From: an uncultured Prochlorococcus sp.
GTDB lineage: Bacteria; Cyanobacteriota; Cyanobacteriia; PCC-6307; Cyanobiaceae
DNA: 64,000 nt
NCBI GenBank assembly: GCA_902538225.1
Contig: CACBEF010000002.1
Location: 32,563 to 96,562 of the forward strand
Direction of reading: 5' to 3'
The notes under the pieces were generated by a model. The model made no database searches and was not told the origin of the DNA. It was given only the letters and a program-made list of their open reading frames with translations. Positions within the stretch are counted from its first letter, which is position 1, and each line of letters begins with the position of its first letter. A program made the translations under genes and the position numbers. Below are positions 55,650 through 64,000 of this stretch, in pieces.

Positions 55650-57608
55650 TTATAACTCGTGAAAATATTCATATATATCATTGACTGAATTTTTTCCAAG
55701 TCCTTTAACTTTTGATAAATCCTCTTTAGTAGCTATTCTTATTGCGTCTATTGATTTAAAATGCTCAAGCAATTCTCTTATTCTTGATGGACCTAATCCA
55801 CTAATTTGGGACAATTGTGATCTATTCATTCTCTTAGATCTTTTGTCTCTATGAAAAGATAATGCAAATCTATGGGCTTCATCTCTTATCCTTCTTAATA
55901 GAAGGACTCCTTTTTGATTTTCATCAGTATCAAGAGATTTTGTAATGCCTGGAATAAATATTTCTTCATTTTTTTTTGCCAATGAACATATAGTAACTTC
56001 CTCCTCAAGATTTAATTCTTTTAATGCTTTAATAGCAGCATTTAACTGCCCTTTACCTCCGTCAATCATTATTAAATCAGGCCAATCTGATAGAAGTTCA
56101 TTGTCTAATTTACTATTAATTTTATCATTTAATATTGAAAAATCCCCTCCGCTTTCTTTAAATCTCGACCATTTCCTAAACCTTCTTTGTATTACTTCAT
56201 ATATCGAAGCAAAATCATCACTATGTCCTATAAAAACGTTTGGATCTTTAATTTTATATTTCCTATAATGCTGTTTAGAAGGAATTCCATCAATAAATAC
56301 GACTTGTGATGCTACTGGGTCTGTACCTTGAATATGGCTTATATCATAACCTTCAATTCTTTTAGGTTGTTCGTTTAATTCAAGTATTTGGGCAAGATCC
56401 TCAATTGATGATTCATTATCTTGTATCCCATTTAATATTCTATCTAATTCTAATTTCGCATTTTTTAAAACCATCTCTACAGTTTCATGTTTTTTATTTC
56501 TTTTTGGGATTATGATTTTTACTTTCTTTTTTCTTAGCTCCGTTAACCAATCCTCTATGGTTGTTTGTTTTGGAAGTTTATATTGAATAAGAATTTCTGA
56601 AGGTATTTCTACGCCTTCAACATTCATATAATGCTCTTCTAATACTCTTTGTAGAATAAAATTTTCATCTTCATTATTTAATTTTTGACTATAACCAATT
56701 CTCCCAATGAGCTTACCAGATCTCATTTGGAAAATTTGTATACTAGCTACATTTTTTTCTGAAACTATTCCAAAGATATCTCTATTAATTGAAGAATCTG
56801 GTATTGATATTTTTTGTGATTCAGTTAATAATTTTAAACCTGAAATTTGGTCCCTTATTTTTGCTGCATTTTCATAATCTAAATCATTTGAAAATTGCAG
56901 CATTTTTTTTTGTAAAAATATTTCTAAGTCATCATTCCTTCCCTGAAATATCATAGATACTTGTTTCATTATTTTTTTATAATCGTTAGAGGATATTACT
57001 TCTTGGCAAACTCCTGGACATCTTCCTATTGAATAATTCAAACAAGTTCTATCTTTATAGACTGGCCTTGGCCTTTGTCTAAGTGGAAATATTTTTTTTA
57101 TCGTAAATAATGTTCTCCTTAATAATCCGACATCTACATAAGGTCCATAATATCTATCTAAATTATTTCTATTTCTTCTTCTTCTTGTAATAAATATTCG
57201 AGGATATTTTTCACTCCAAGTTATGCAAAGATATGGATATTTCTTATCATCCTTTAAAAGAATATTAAAGTATGGTTTGTTTGTTTTTATTAAATTTGAC
57301 TCTAAGTTTAGTGCTTCATATTCGCTATCTGTGACTATAATTTCTATTTCAGTTATTTGACGAACCATCAAACTTAATCGGGGAGTTAAATCTGCATAAT
57401 TATTGAAATAACTACTTACTCTACTGCGAAGTTTTTTAGATTTACCAATATAAAGTAAGTTATTATCTATGTCTTTAAAAAGATAACAACCAGATGACTT
57501 TGGAATTTCGGATAATCTTGATTTTAATAACTCCTTATTATTAATTAATTTATATTCAATTTTAAAATTATATTTTTTATCGGTTGTTTCGATAGAGGAA
57601 TTACTCAT
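55650..57608 (-). CDS. uvrC: Excinuclease ABC subunit C
   Basis: The dual-incision nuclease of nucleotide excision repair. The 652-aa protein has the N-terminal GIY-YIG domain (GCYLFKDIDNNLLYIGKSKK), a Cys-rich linker (CLNYSIGRCPGVCQE), the UVR motif (LDYENAAKIRDQI), the RNase H-like nuclease domain (GYDISHIQGT, MIDGGKGQL) and the helix-hairpin-helix pair at the end. Complete. Confidence 0.97.
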   Translation of the reverse strand: MSNSSIETTDKKYNFKIEYKLINNKELLKSRLSEIPKSSGCYLFKDIDNNLLYIGKSKKLRSRVSSYFNNYADLTPRLSLMVRQITEIEIIVTDSEYEALNLESNLIKTNKPYFNILLKDDKKYPYLCITWSEKYPRIFITRRRRNRNNLDRYYGPYVDVGLLRRTLFTIKKIFPLRQRPRPVYKDRTCLNYSIGRCPGVCQEVISSNDYKKIMKQVSMIFQGRNDDLEIFLQKKMLQFSNDLDYENAAKIRDQISGLKLLTESQKISIPDSSINRDIFGIVSEKNVASIQIFQMRSGKLIGRIGYSQKLNNEDENFILQRVLEEHYMNVEGVEIPSEILIQYKLPKQTTIEDWLTELRKKKVKIIIPKRNKKHETVEMVLKNAKLELDRILNGIQDNESSIEDLAQILELNEQPKRIEGYDISHIQGTDPVASQVVFIDGIPSKQHYRKYKIKDPNVFIGHSDDFASIYEVIQRRFRKWSRFKESGGDFSILNDKINSKLDNELLSDWPDLIMIDGGKGQLNAAIKALKELNLEEEVTICSLAKKNEEIFIPGITKSLDTDENQKGVLLLRRIRDEAHRFALSFHRDKRSKRMNRSQLSQISGLGPSRIRELLEHFKSIDAIRIATKEDLSKVKGLGKNSVNDIYEYFHEL

Positions 57609-57617
57609 TTATAGTGG

Positions 57618-58106
57618 TTAACCTCCATAATTCCAGCCAGTTGAAGATAAATTTAGCGAGTCAACATCGTTATTCAAATAAGCAGATTTAACCTCTCCTA
57701 CAAAAACTGTATGATCTCCATGAATAACACTTCCAACAACATTACATTCAACTCCACCCACACTATCAACTAAAATAGGCAATCCAAGCTCACCTAAATT
57801 AAATTCAACAGATTCAAATCTACCTCCTAATGCTTTTTGGGGTTTAAAGAAAACAGCTGCTAGATCCTTTTGATCACTTTTGAGCACATTTAATGAAAAC
57901 TTATTGGTGGACTTTATTATTTCATGACTAGAACCCTCTGCTCTAACTGCCATTACAACTAATGGGGGGGTGAAGGAACCTTGAGTCACCCAACTTGCAG
58001 TAAATCCATTCACTTCATTTTTATCCTCGTCTCTAACGCCACAAATAAATAATCCGTGAGGTATTTTTCTTAATAAGATTTTTTTTGCTTCTAGATTTAA
58101 TGTCAT
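57618..58106 (-). CDS. Flavin reductase-like FMN-binding protein
   Basis: A 162-aa protein of the flavin reductase-like domain family: RKIPHGLFICGV, VNGFTASWVTQGSFTPPLVV, KSTNKFSLNVL and VVGSVIHGDHTVFVGEV are its conserved segments. It resembles the C-terminal domain of cyanobacterial flavodiiron proteins but is a separate chain. Likely reduces FMN or passes electrons; the partner is unknown. Confidence 0.88.
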   Translation of the reverse strand: MTLNLEAKKILLRKIPHGLFICGVRDEDKNEVNGFTASWVTQGSFTPPLVVMAVRAEGSSHEIIKSTNKFSLNVLKSDQKDLAAVFFKPQKALGGRFESVEFNLGELGLPILVDSVGGVECNVVGSVIHGDHTVFVGEVKSAYLNNDVDSLNLSSTGWNYGG

Positions 58107-58165
58107 AATTAATTTATCTAATAATATTATTTTAACTAAATTTCTTATTCGATCATTATAAATTT

Positions 58166-58639
58166 ATGAAAATTCTTTATCCAGGTACATTTGATCCTTT
58201 AACAAACGGGCATCTTGATTTAATAGAAAGGGCTGAAAAAATATTTGGCAATCTAGTAGTTGCTGTATTAGAAAATACTTCTAAAAAACCAACATTTAAT
58301 CTTCAAAGAAGAATAATACAAATAAAAAATTCTCTTTCTCATTTACCTAATATCGAAGTTATTTCTTATTCTGGACTCACTGTTGATTGTGCAAATGATC
58401 TAAAAGCTAATCTTATTCTTAGAGGCTTAAGAGCAATGAGTGATTTTGAGTATGAACTTCAGATTGCGCATACAAATAAATCTCTTAATAATAATATTGA
58501 AACTATATTTTTATCGACAACTACAAATTATAGTTTTCTTAGTAGTTCTTTAGTAAAAGAAGTTGCAAAATTTAGGGGTGAAATTAATCACATGGTACCC
58601 CCCTCTGTTGAAAGGGATTTAAAAGAATATTTTAAATAA
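58166..58639 (+). CDS. coaD: Phosphopantetheine adenylyltransferase
   Basis: A 157-aa nucleotidyltransferase that makes dephospho-CoA. Motifs: [19 protein letters not shown] with the TxGH site, [13 protein letters not shown], and [13 protein letters not shown]. Full length. It is divergent from the flavin reductase-like gene and converges on dacB with 8 nt between the stops. Confidence 0.97.
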   Translation: MKILYPGTFDPLTNGHLDLIERAEKIFGNLVVAVLENTSKKPTFNLQRRIIQIKNSLSHLPNIEVISYSGLTVDCANDLKANLILRGLRAMSDFEYELQIAHTNKSLNNNIETIFLSTTTNYSFLSSSLVKEVAKFRGEINHMVPPSVERDLKEYFK

Positions 58640-58647
58640 TATCATTA

Positions 58648-59874
58648 TTAGCAAGATTTTAAGTGATAAACATCACGTAATAATTTAAAAGTTTTTTCTT
58701 TATCAATATTTTTAGAATTTTGAATAATGCTTATAATTATTGGCTTTTCATTTTTATACAAAAAGCCAGATAATGCAAAGACATTTGAAAGAGTCCCAGT
58801 TTTTCCAAAAAACTTTCCAGATAATTCACTATTTACAAATCTTTTAGCTAATGTTCCTCGTATTCCCATAATTGCAAGTGAAGATTGATAAGCTTGAAAA
58901 TTATTAGAATACCTCATTTTATCTAAAAACAATACAACTAACTTTGTTGTAATTTTATTCTTTCTAGATAATCCACTAGCATCTGCAAAGTATGTATTGG
59001 TTACTGGGAGTCCTTTATTTTCAAGCCATTTTTTCAATTTTATATAGTCATTATCGTTCCATGTATTTGAGGCATTTTTAAAGAGAGATTCAGCTGTAAA
59101 ATTATGGCTTTCAGAATTTATTAAAGTTAATAATGAAAGAATTGGAGTAGAATATATTTTATTTATCTCTTTAATATCTTTTAAAGAAAATATTTTTTCT
59201 GAATCAAAAAAATCTATATATACTTTTGAATTTGGAAATTTATTTTTTAAATAGTTTTTAATAAAATTTTTTAATGCATAAATATCTTCATATTTATTGT
59301 GATTACTTTCTATTGCAAGAGATGTAATTGGAGATCCATATTCGTAAAGTTTATCTGTATTTGTCCAACCATTTGGCCAATATAATTTTGAATCAATTTC
59401 TACAATATTAAAGTTAATAATTTTATTTTCTTTAACATTTGAAACTAGTTCGATTATATTTTCATAATTCAGATCTGGATCACCTTGACCGTGCAAATAA
59501 TAGTTGTTTTTATTTTTTATTAATAAGGAAGTTTTTAAATTATTATTTAATTTATATTTACTTAAAACATAAGCTGATGAGAATAATTTTTGATTTGATG
59601 CTGGCAACCTTAGAACTTCATCATTAAAGGAACTAATTATTTCCCCTTTATTATTAATAATCGATACACTAAAAGAGTCATCAAGAGTTTGATTCAATAA
59701 AGCATCATAAGTAGGACATTTTTTATTTTTAGTAATTATTCCAGGCAAATTAAAATAAATACTATTTAAAAAGGTTATTTTCTGATTTGATAGTAAATAT
59801 CTTATTAAGATAGGAAATGTTACCAATACAAGAACAATAAAGAAAAATGAATAAATTTTTTTTATCACATTCAA
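58648..59874 (-). CDS. dacB: D-Ala-D-Ala carboxypeptidase, PBP4 type
   Basis: A family S13 penicillin-binding protein of 408 aa. An N-terminal membrane anchor (about residues 9-26) is followed by the SxxK motif Ser93-Asn-Gln-Lys96 (PASNQKLFSS), SHN in NSESHNFTAE and the KTG box in FFGKTGTLSN. It trims peptidoglycan stem peptides. The spacer between SxxK and SHN is shorter than in E. coli PBP4. It is 1 nt after the DUF1995 gene. Confidence 0.88.
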   Translation of the reverse strand: MNVIKKIYSFFFIVLVLVTFPILIRYLLSNQKITFLNSIYFNLPGIITKNKKCPTYDALLNQTLDDSFSVSIINNKGEIISSFNDEVLRLPASNQKLFSSAYVLSKYKLNNNLKTSLLIKNKNNYYLHGQGDPDLNYENIIELVSNVKENKIINFNIVEIDSKLYWPNGWTNTDKLYEYGSPITSLAIESNHNKYEDIYALKNFIKNYLKNKFPNSKVYIDFFDSEKIFSLKDIKEINKIYSTPILSLLTLINSESHNFTAESLFKNASNTWNDNDYIKLKKWLENKGLPVTNTYFADASGLSRKNKITTKLVVLFLDKMRYSNNFQAYQSSLAIMGIRGTLAKRFVNSELSGKFFGKTGTLSNVFALSGFLYKNEKPIIISIIQNSKNIDKEKTFKLLRDVYHLKSC

Positions 59875-59875
59875 T

Positions 59876-60502
59876 CTATAAATTTACAAAAATAGATTCG
59901 TTGTCCGGTTTAATTTCAAATTCTTTTTTAAAGTAATATTTTTTGTTTTCTTCTTTGAAAAGCAACCAGTTATTTGGATAAATATGCATAAGAGCAGCTT
60001 TATTTAAAGGCTGAAGAAAATAAATATTTTTCCAAGTTTTTACAAAGTTTTTACGTCTCTCTCTAATAACACTTCCTATACCAATATTGGCATCTTCAAA
60101 TTTTGGATTTAATGAATAATGCGTTCCTTGATAATTATCAGACATAGGTTCAAATGAATCGAAATCATATGGCTGAGGTAGTATCGATATCATTGCACTA
60201 TCAATATTATTTATATTACTTGATTCATTAAATGATTTAAAAGTAAAGATTTTATCTTTGATATCTGGATAGTCTCTTTGAGCTAAAGCAACAGCACCTT
60301 GATCAGCAAATGTTATAAATACATTATTATTTTTAGATAATATCTTGTAGATAGTTATTCCAATTCTGTTAAACTTTAATCCTTCAAAATTAAATTCTAT
60401 AGTAAATCTTTTATTTGAATCTAATAAACTTGGAATAATTGAATCCTCCATATTTTTAAGAGATTCATTTAAATCTTTAGGTAGTCTGTAATTAGTTTCC
60501 AT
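59876..60502 (-). CDS. DUF1995 protein
   Basis: A 208-aa protein of the cyanobacterial and plastid DUF1995 family (YRLPKDLNESLKNMEDSI, RFTIEFNFEGLK, then a nucleotide-binding-like ITFADQGAVALA). Plant homologues are linked to chloroplast biogenesis; no reaction is known. Its ATG overlaps the stop of the cysteine desulfurase gene by one base. Confidence 0.82.
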   Translation of the reverse strand: METNYRLPKDLNESLKNMEDSIIPSLLDSNKRFTIEFNFEGLKFNRIGITIYKILSKNNNVFITFADQGAVALAQRDYPDIKDKIFTFKSFNESSNINNIDSAMISILPQPYDFDSFEPMSDNYQGTHYSLNPKFEDANIGIGSVIRERRKNFVKTWKNIYFLQPLNKAALMHIYPNNWLLFKEENKKYYFKKEFEIKPDNESIFVNL

Positions 60503-61674
60503 TAAAATTTGTCAATACATATTTGAATAAGTTCTAAAAATTTATCTATTTCTGACTTATTGTTTATTGAACCTAAAGTAACACGAATATTTGAATATAG
60601 TTCATCATCTTTTAAACCAATATTTTTAAGTGTTGAGCTAGGTTTACCAGATGAGCTAGAACAAGCACTTCCACTACTTATGGCTATTCTATTTTCTGAC
60701 ATGAAATTAACAATCTTATAAGCCCTTATAGGCTCAAATAGTTTATTTAATAGAAGAAACGAAATATGATTGGGAAGCCTATGGTTAATACTACCCGTAA
60801 TTTTTATATGATTATTATCCTTAATTTTTTGAATAAAATAATTTTTAAGTTTATTAATATTATTAGAAGGAAATTCAGTTATGTAATCATATAATTTAAT
60901 TTTTCCTTTAATATTCTTTAATGATTCATACATTCCAGCAATTAATGGCAAAGCTTGTGTCCCTTGTCTGATTGAAAATTCCTGAGTAAGTGATATGTCT
61001 TTATTTTTTAAAATTTGTCTAGACTTTTCTTTTGTCAAAAGAATACCGATACCTTTTGGACCTCCAAATTTATGAGCAGATAAACTTAAAAAATCACATT
61101 TAAGATCTTTCCAACTGAATATTCCATTACTTAATATTTGAGTTCCATCTAAATGAAACATTATATTTAATTCTTCACATTTGGAACCTATAAATTGAAC
61201 AGGTTGTATTGTCCCAATTTCACTTTGTCCCCAAATAATTGATACAAGCTTAGTTTCATTGGTTAAAATTTTATCAATATTAGAAATATTTAAAATTCCA
61301 TCATTATTTACCGTCCATTTGTAAATATCCCATTTTTGTTTTCCTAGTTTATTAGCACAAATAGTTGTTGCTTGATGTTCAACATTCGAAATAACAACTC
61401 TAGCATTTTTAAAGTTCTCATAAATATTATTAAATACAATATTTGTTGATTCTGAAGAACCAGATGTAAAAATTATATCCTCTGGATCTGCTTCGAATAT
61501 AACAGCAATTTTAGATCTAATTTTTTCAAGATATGTAGAGCATTTTATCCCTAGCTCATATGTAGATGAAGGGTTATGCCAATAATTCCTATAAGTTGAA
61601 TTTATAATATTTAAAACATTCTCAGATAATGGAGTTGTGGATGCATTATCTAAATAGATAAAATTATTTTCCAT
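60502..61674 (-). CDS. Cysteine desulfurase, NifS/IscS family
   Basis: A 390-aa PLP enzyme that takes sulfur from cysteine for Fe-S clusters and tRNA thiolation. The PLP lysine is Lys202 (SAHKFGGPKG), the sulfur-accepting cysteine is Cys338 (SSGSACSSSSGKPS) and the substrate site has YLDNASTTPL. It is a class I (IscS-like) form by the long Cys loop. Its ATG overlaps the dapF stop by one base. Confidence 0.93.
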   Translation of the reverse strand: MENNFIYLDNASTTPLSENVLNIINSTYRNYWHNPSSTYELGIKCSTYLEKIRSKIAVIFEADPEDIIFTSGSSESTNIVFNNIYENFKNARVVISNVEHQATTICANKLGKQKWDIYKWTVNNDGILNISNIDKILTNETKLVSIIWGQSEIGTIQPVQFIGSKCEELNIMFHLDGTQILSNGIFSWKDLKCDFLSLSAHKFGGPKGIGILLTKEKSRQILKNKDISLTQEFSIRQGTQALPLIAGMYESLKNIKGKIKLYDYITEFPSNNINKLKNYFIQKIKDNNHIKITGSINHRLPNHISFLLLNKLFEPIRAYKIVNFMSENRIAISSGSACSSSSGKPSSTLKNIGLKDDELYSNIRVTLGSINNKSEIDKFLELIQICIDKF

Positions 61675-62534
61675 TAATTTACTAACATTGATCCTGAGAA
61701 AACCTTTTTAGCATTACCGGTCATCATGACTTCACAATCGTCTTTTGACCAATCAATTTTAAGATTACCTCCTGGTAAAGATACAATGGTTTTTGAATTA
61801 CAAAGGCCTAATTTATAAGCTGCTACATGAATAGCACAAGCACCTGTTCCACAGGCTAAGGTTGGTCCTGCACCTCTTTCCCATACTTTTACTTTGATAT
61901 TATCTCTATTTATGATTTGACAAAAATGCACATTAGTTTTTTCTGGAAATAGTTCATTTTTTTCAAATAGAGGGCCAAGTCTGGAAAGAACAATTGACTC
62001 TATGTCTTGAACAAAGAATATTAAATGAGGATTTCCCATTCCTACGGCATAACCTATATTATTAAAATTTTTCTCAATAAATTCATGTGAAGGAATTGAA
62101 TTAATTTTTTTTTCAATTGTTGTTGGTATATTTTGACTTTCTAAAATTGGAATTCCCATTTTTACAGTAATTTCATCATTTATATATTTTGCAATTTTTA
62201 AACCTGCTTTAGTCTCAATTTTATATTCTATATTTTTAATATTCATTGAATCATTTAAATGGAGATACTCAACTAAACACCTAATTCCGTTTCCACACAT
62301 TTGTGCTTCAGAACCATCAGAATTAAAGATTATCATTTTTGCATAATTATCTTTATTAGGTTCTTCTATAAAAATCACACCATCTGCTCCAATACCAAAT
62401 TGCCTGTTGCAAATTTTTTTTATATCAAATATTTTATTAGTCTTGTAATTTTTATATAAATCATTTCCTCTAGAATCAATTACTACGAAATCATTTCCGT
62501 TACCTTGATATTTTTCAAAAGTTATATTTTTCAT
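61674..62534 (-). CDS. dapF: Diaminopimelate epimerase
   Basis: Converts L,L- to meso-diaminopimelate for lysine and peptidoglycan. The 286-aa protein has both catalytic cysteines, in QMCGNGIRC and ACGTGACAIH, plus the FEKYQGNGNDFVVID start. It leads a minus-strand operon with the cysteine desulfurase, DUF1995 and dacB, joined by 1-nt overlaps or gaps. The promoter lies in the 107-nt space shared with leuS. Confidence 0.96.
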   Translation of the reverse strand: MKNITFEKYQGNGNDFVVIDSRGNDLYKNYKTNKIFDIKKICNRQFGIGADGVIFIEEPNKDNYAKMIIFNSDGSEAQMCGNGIRCLVEYLHLNDSMNIKNIEYKIETKAGLKIAKYINDEITVKMGIPILESQNIPTTIEKKINSIPSHEFIEKNFNNIGYAVGMGNPHLIFFVQDIESIVLSRLGPLFEKNELFPEKTNVHFCQIINRDNIKVKVWERGAGPTLACGTGACAIHVAAYKLGLCNSKTIVSLPGGNLKIDWSKDDCEVMMTGNAKKVFSGSMLVN

Positions 62535-62641
62535 TTGTAGATAATATATTTTAAATTTTAATTATAAATTATTCCTTTTAACAATCTATTTCTATTTTAT
62601 ACAATGGATATTAAAATAATAATTTAACTAATCAAAATTAA

Positions 62642-64000
62642 GTGATTTCTCCCGATAAACAATATGAGGCTGATACCAATTTATATAATCCATCTGAAAT
62701 AGAAAAAAAATGGCAGTCAATATGGACAAAAAACAATTTATACAAAACCGATGAATTAACTGAGAATAGCGATAAATTTTATGCCTTATCAATGTTTCCC
62801 TACCCTTCAGGTAATCTGCATATGGGACATGTTAGGAATTATGTTATTACAGACTTAATAGCTCGGTTCCAAAGGTTTAAGGGCAAATCTGTTTTACATC
62901 CAATGGGTTGGGACGCTTTTGGTTTGCCTGCTGAGAATGCAGCGATTGAAAGAGGAATTAGTCCAAGTGTCTGGACTAAAAAAAATATTTCTCATATGAA
63001 GTCACAATTAAAGCTTTTGGGTCTATCAGTTGATTGGGATAGGGAATTTGCAACTTGTGATGAAAATTATTATATTTGGACACAATATCTATTTTTAGAG
63101 TTATACAAAGCAGGTCTTGTATATCAAAAGGAATCAGAAGTTAATTGGGATCCTATAGATAATACAGTCTTAGCGAATGAACAAGTTGACTCAGAGGGTA
63201 AATCTTGGAGATCTGGGGCAGTAGTTGAAAAAAAATTATTAAAGCAATGGTTTTTAAAGATTACTAATTATGCGGATGAGTTATTAAAGGATTTAGAAAA
63301 ATTAGAAAACTGGCCAGAAAGAGTAAAAATAATGCAAGATAATTGGATTGGAAAGTCAATTGGTACAAATATTAATTTCAATATCAATGCCAATCCAGAA
63401 AAGAAAATAACTGTATTTACAACAAGGCCAGATACTTTATTTGGAGTTACTTATTTAGCAATTTCTGTTAATCATTCATTAATTAAAAATATTTCTGATC
63501 AAGAAACCATAAAAGAAATAGAAAATCTTAAACAATATTTGAAAAATAATAAAAATAATGAACTTGAAAAAATTGGAATAAAAACTAGCTTAATAGCAAT
63601 AAATCCAGTTAATTCTGAACCTATTCCTATTTGGGTGGCAAGTTATGTTCTCGATGAATACGGTACAGGCGCTGTTATGGGCGTGCCTGCTCATGATCAA
63701 AGAGATTTTGAATTTGCTAAGAAAAATAATATTGATATTAAACAGGTAATAATAAAGGATAAAAGTGAACAATCTAAAGAGCTTGATGAAGCTTATGTAG
63801 AAAATGGATATCTTATTAATTCAAATCAATACAATGGTATAGCAAATATTATTGCTAAATTAAAAATTTCAGCGGAGGGTGTAAATAAGGGATGGTCCGA
63901 AAATAAGATTCAATATCGTTTAAGAGATTGGTTAATATCTAGACAAAGATATTGGGGATGTCCGATTCCCATCGTTAATTGCAAAAAATGTGGATCTGTT
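62642..64000 (+). CDS. leuS: Leucyl-tRNA synthetase (N-terminal part)
   Basis: A class I synthetase cut by the right edge of the window; the first 453 codons are here. The start is GTG 62642, directly after an in-frame TAA. The HIGH motif reads HMGH at residues 60-63 (GNLHMGHVRNY), then HPMGWDAFGLPAENAA; the CP1 editing domain with TTRPDTLFGVTY and the GVPAHDQRDFEFA segment follows. No KMSKS motif is reached before the edge. Confidence 0.95.
   Translation, partial: MISPDKQYEADTNLYNPSEIEKKWQSIWTKNNLYKTDELTENSDKFYALSMFPYPSGNLHMGHVRNYVITDLIARFQRFKGKSVLHPMGWDAFGLPAENAAIERGISPSVWTKKNISHMKSQLKLLGLSVDWDREFATCDENYYIWTQYLFLELYKAGLVYQKESEVNWDPIDNTVLANEQVDSEGKSWRSGAVVEKKLLKQWFLKITNYADELLKDLEKLENWPERVKIMQDNWIGKSIGTNINFNINANPEKKITVFTTRPDTLFGVTYLAISVNHSLIKNISDQETIKEIENLKQYLKNNKNNELEKIGIKTSLIAINPVNSEPIPIWVASYVLDEYGTGAVMGVPAHDQRDFEFAKKNNIDIKQVIIKDKSEQSKELDEAYVENGYLINSNQYNGIANIIAKLKISAEGVNKGWSENKIQYRLRDWLISRQRYWGCPIPIVNCKKCGSV

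Overview
The window is a contiguous, very AT-rich (roughly 30% GC by eye), densely packed bacterial chromosome segment. Gene content points to a marine picocyanobacterium, most likely a high-light-adapted Prochlorococcus: chlorophyll genes (chlH, acsF, hemJ), cyanobacterial-only families (DUF2949, DUF3038, DUF2996, DUF1651, DUF1995, Ycf20/DUF565, CCB4-like), a Psb30-like microprotein, corrinoid genes (cobN, cobU) with B12-dependent metH, short intergenic gaps and many TTG/GTG starts. I see no transposase, integrase, CRISPR array or prophage gene. The assignment comes from reading the proteins, not from a database search.

Layout. 0-10.6 kb: the 5' end of an ABC exporter gene (minus), an S4-domain protein, tpiA-folP, chlH (minus), then a plus-strand run of dapB, a membrane protein, a UbiH-like flavoprotein, DUF2949, DUF3038 and a DUF4335-like protein. 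10.6-24.6 kb: mfd, terC, fmt-tldE-tldD, acsF, DUF2996, a degenerate RNase R-like protein, a tandem pair of half-size UPF0016 transporters and a YkgJ-like protein. 24.6-29.3 kb: psb30-like, a HAD hydrolase, ycf20, rpmF, an FtsH homologue that has lost its protease zinc motif, a membrane protein and a 2-Cys peroxiredoxin. 29.3-33.1 kb: a run of small, mostly lineage-specific proteins (about 41-83 aa), a ribbon-helix-helix regulator framed by matching palindromes, a probable structured RNA, and a secreted thioredoxin-like protein. 33.1-42.4 kb: clpS, tRNA-Met(CAU), trmL-cobU, a CCB4-like gene, metG-lptC, a short RNB-domain nuclease, rpsR, rpmG and pheT. 42.4-45.3 kb: a secreted small protein, three related AT-rich repeats, and a ribbon-helix-helix/J-domain fusion protein. 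45.3-64 kb: DUF2237, metH, ilvE, cobN, PHP, hemJ, uvrC, flavin reductase-like, coaD, the tight dapF-cysteine desulfurase-DUF1995-dacB cluster, and leuS running off the right edge.

The genes join into a few themes. Tetrapyrroles: chlH, acsF and hemJ act in chlorophyll/heme synthesis; cobN, a relative of chlH, and cobU act in corrinoid synthesis, whose product metH needs. Translation: fmt, metG, tRNA-Met, pheT, leuS, trmL, rpsR, rpmG, rpmF. Cell envelope and lysine: dapB, dapF, dacB, lptC. Photosynthetic complex assembly: Ycf20, CCB4-like, Psb30-like and the UPF0016 pair.

The most unusual content is two enzyme homologues that look catalytically dead (the FtsH-like and RNase R-like proteins), a DNA-binding-domain/J-domain fusion, an operator-like AGTG-N3-CACT array, a three-copy AT-rich repeat, a bidirectional terminator lying inside a coding sequence, and reading frames that seem to begin at near-cognate codons.
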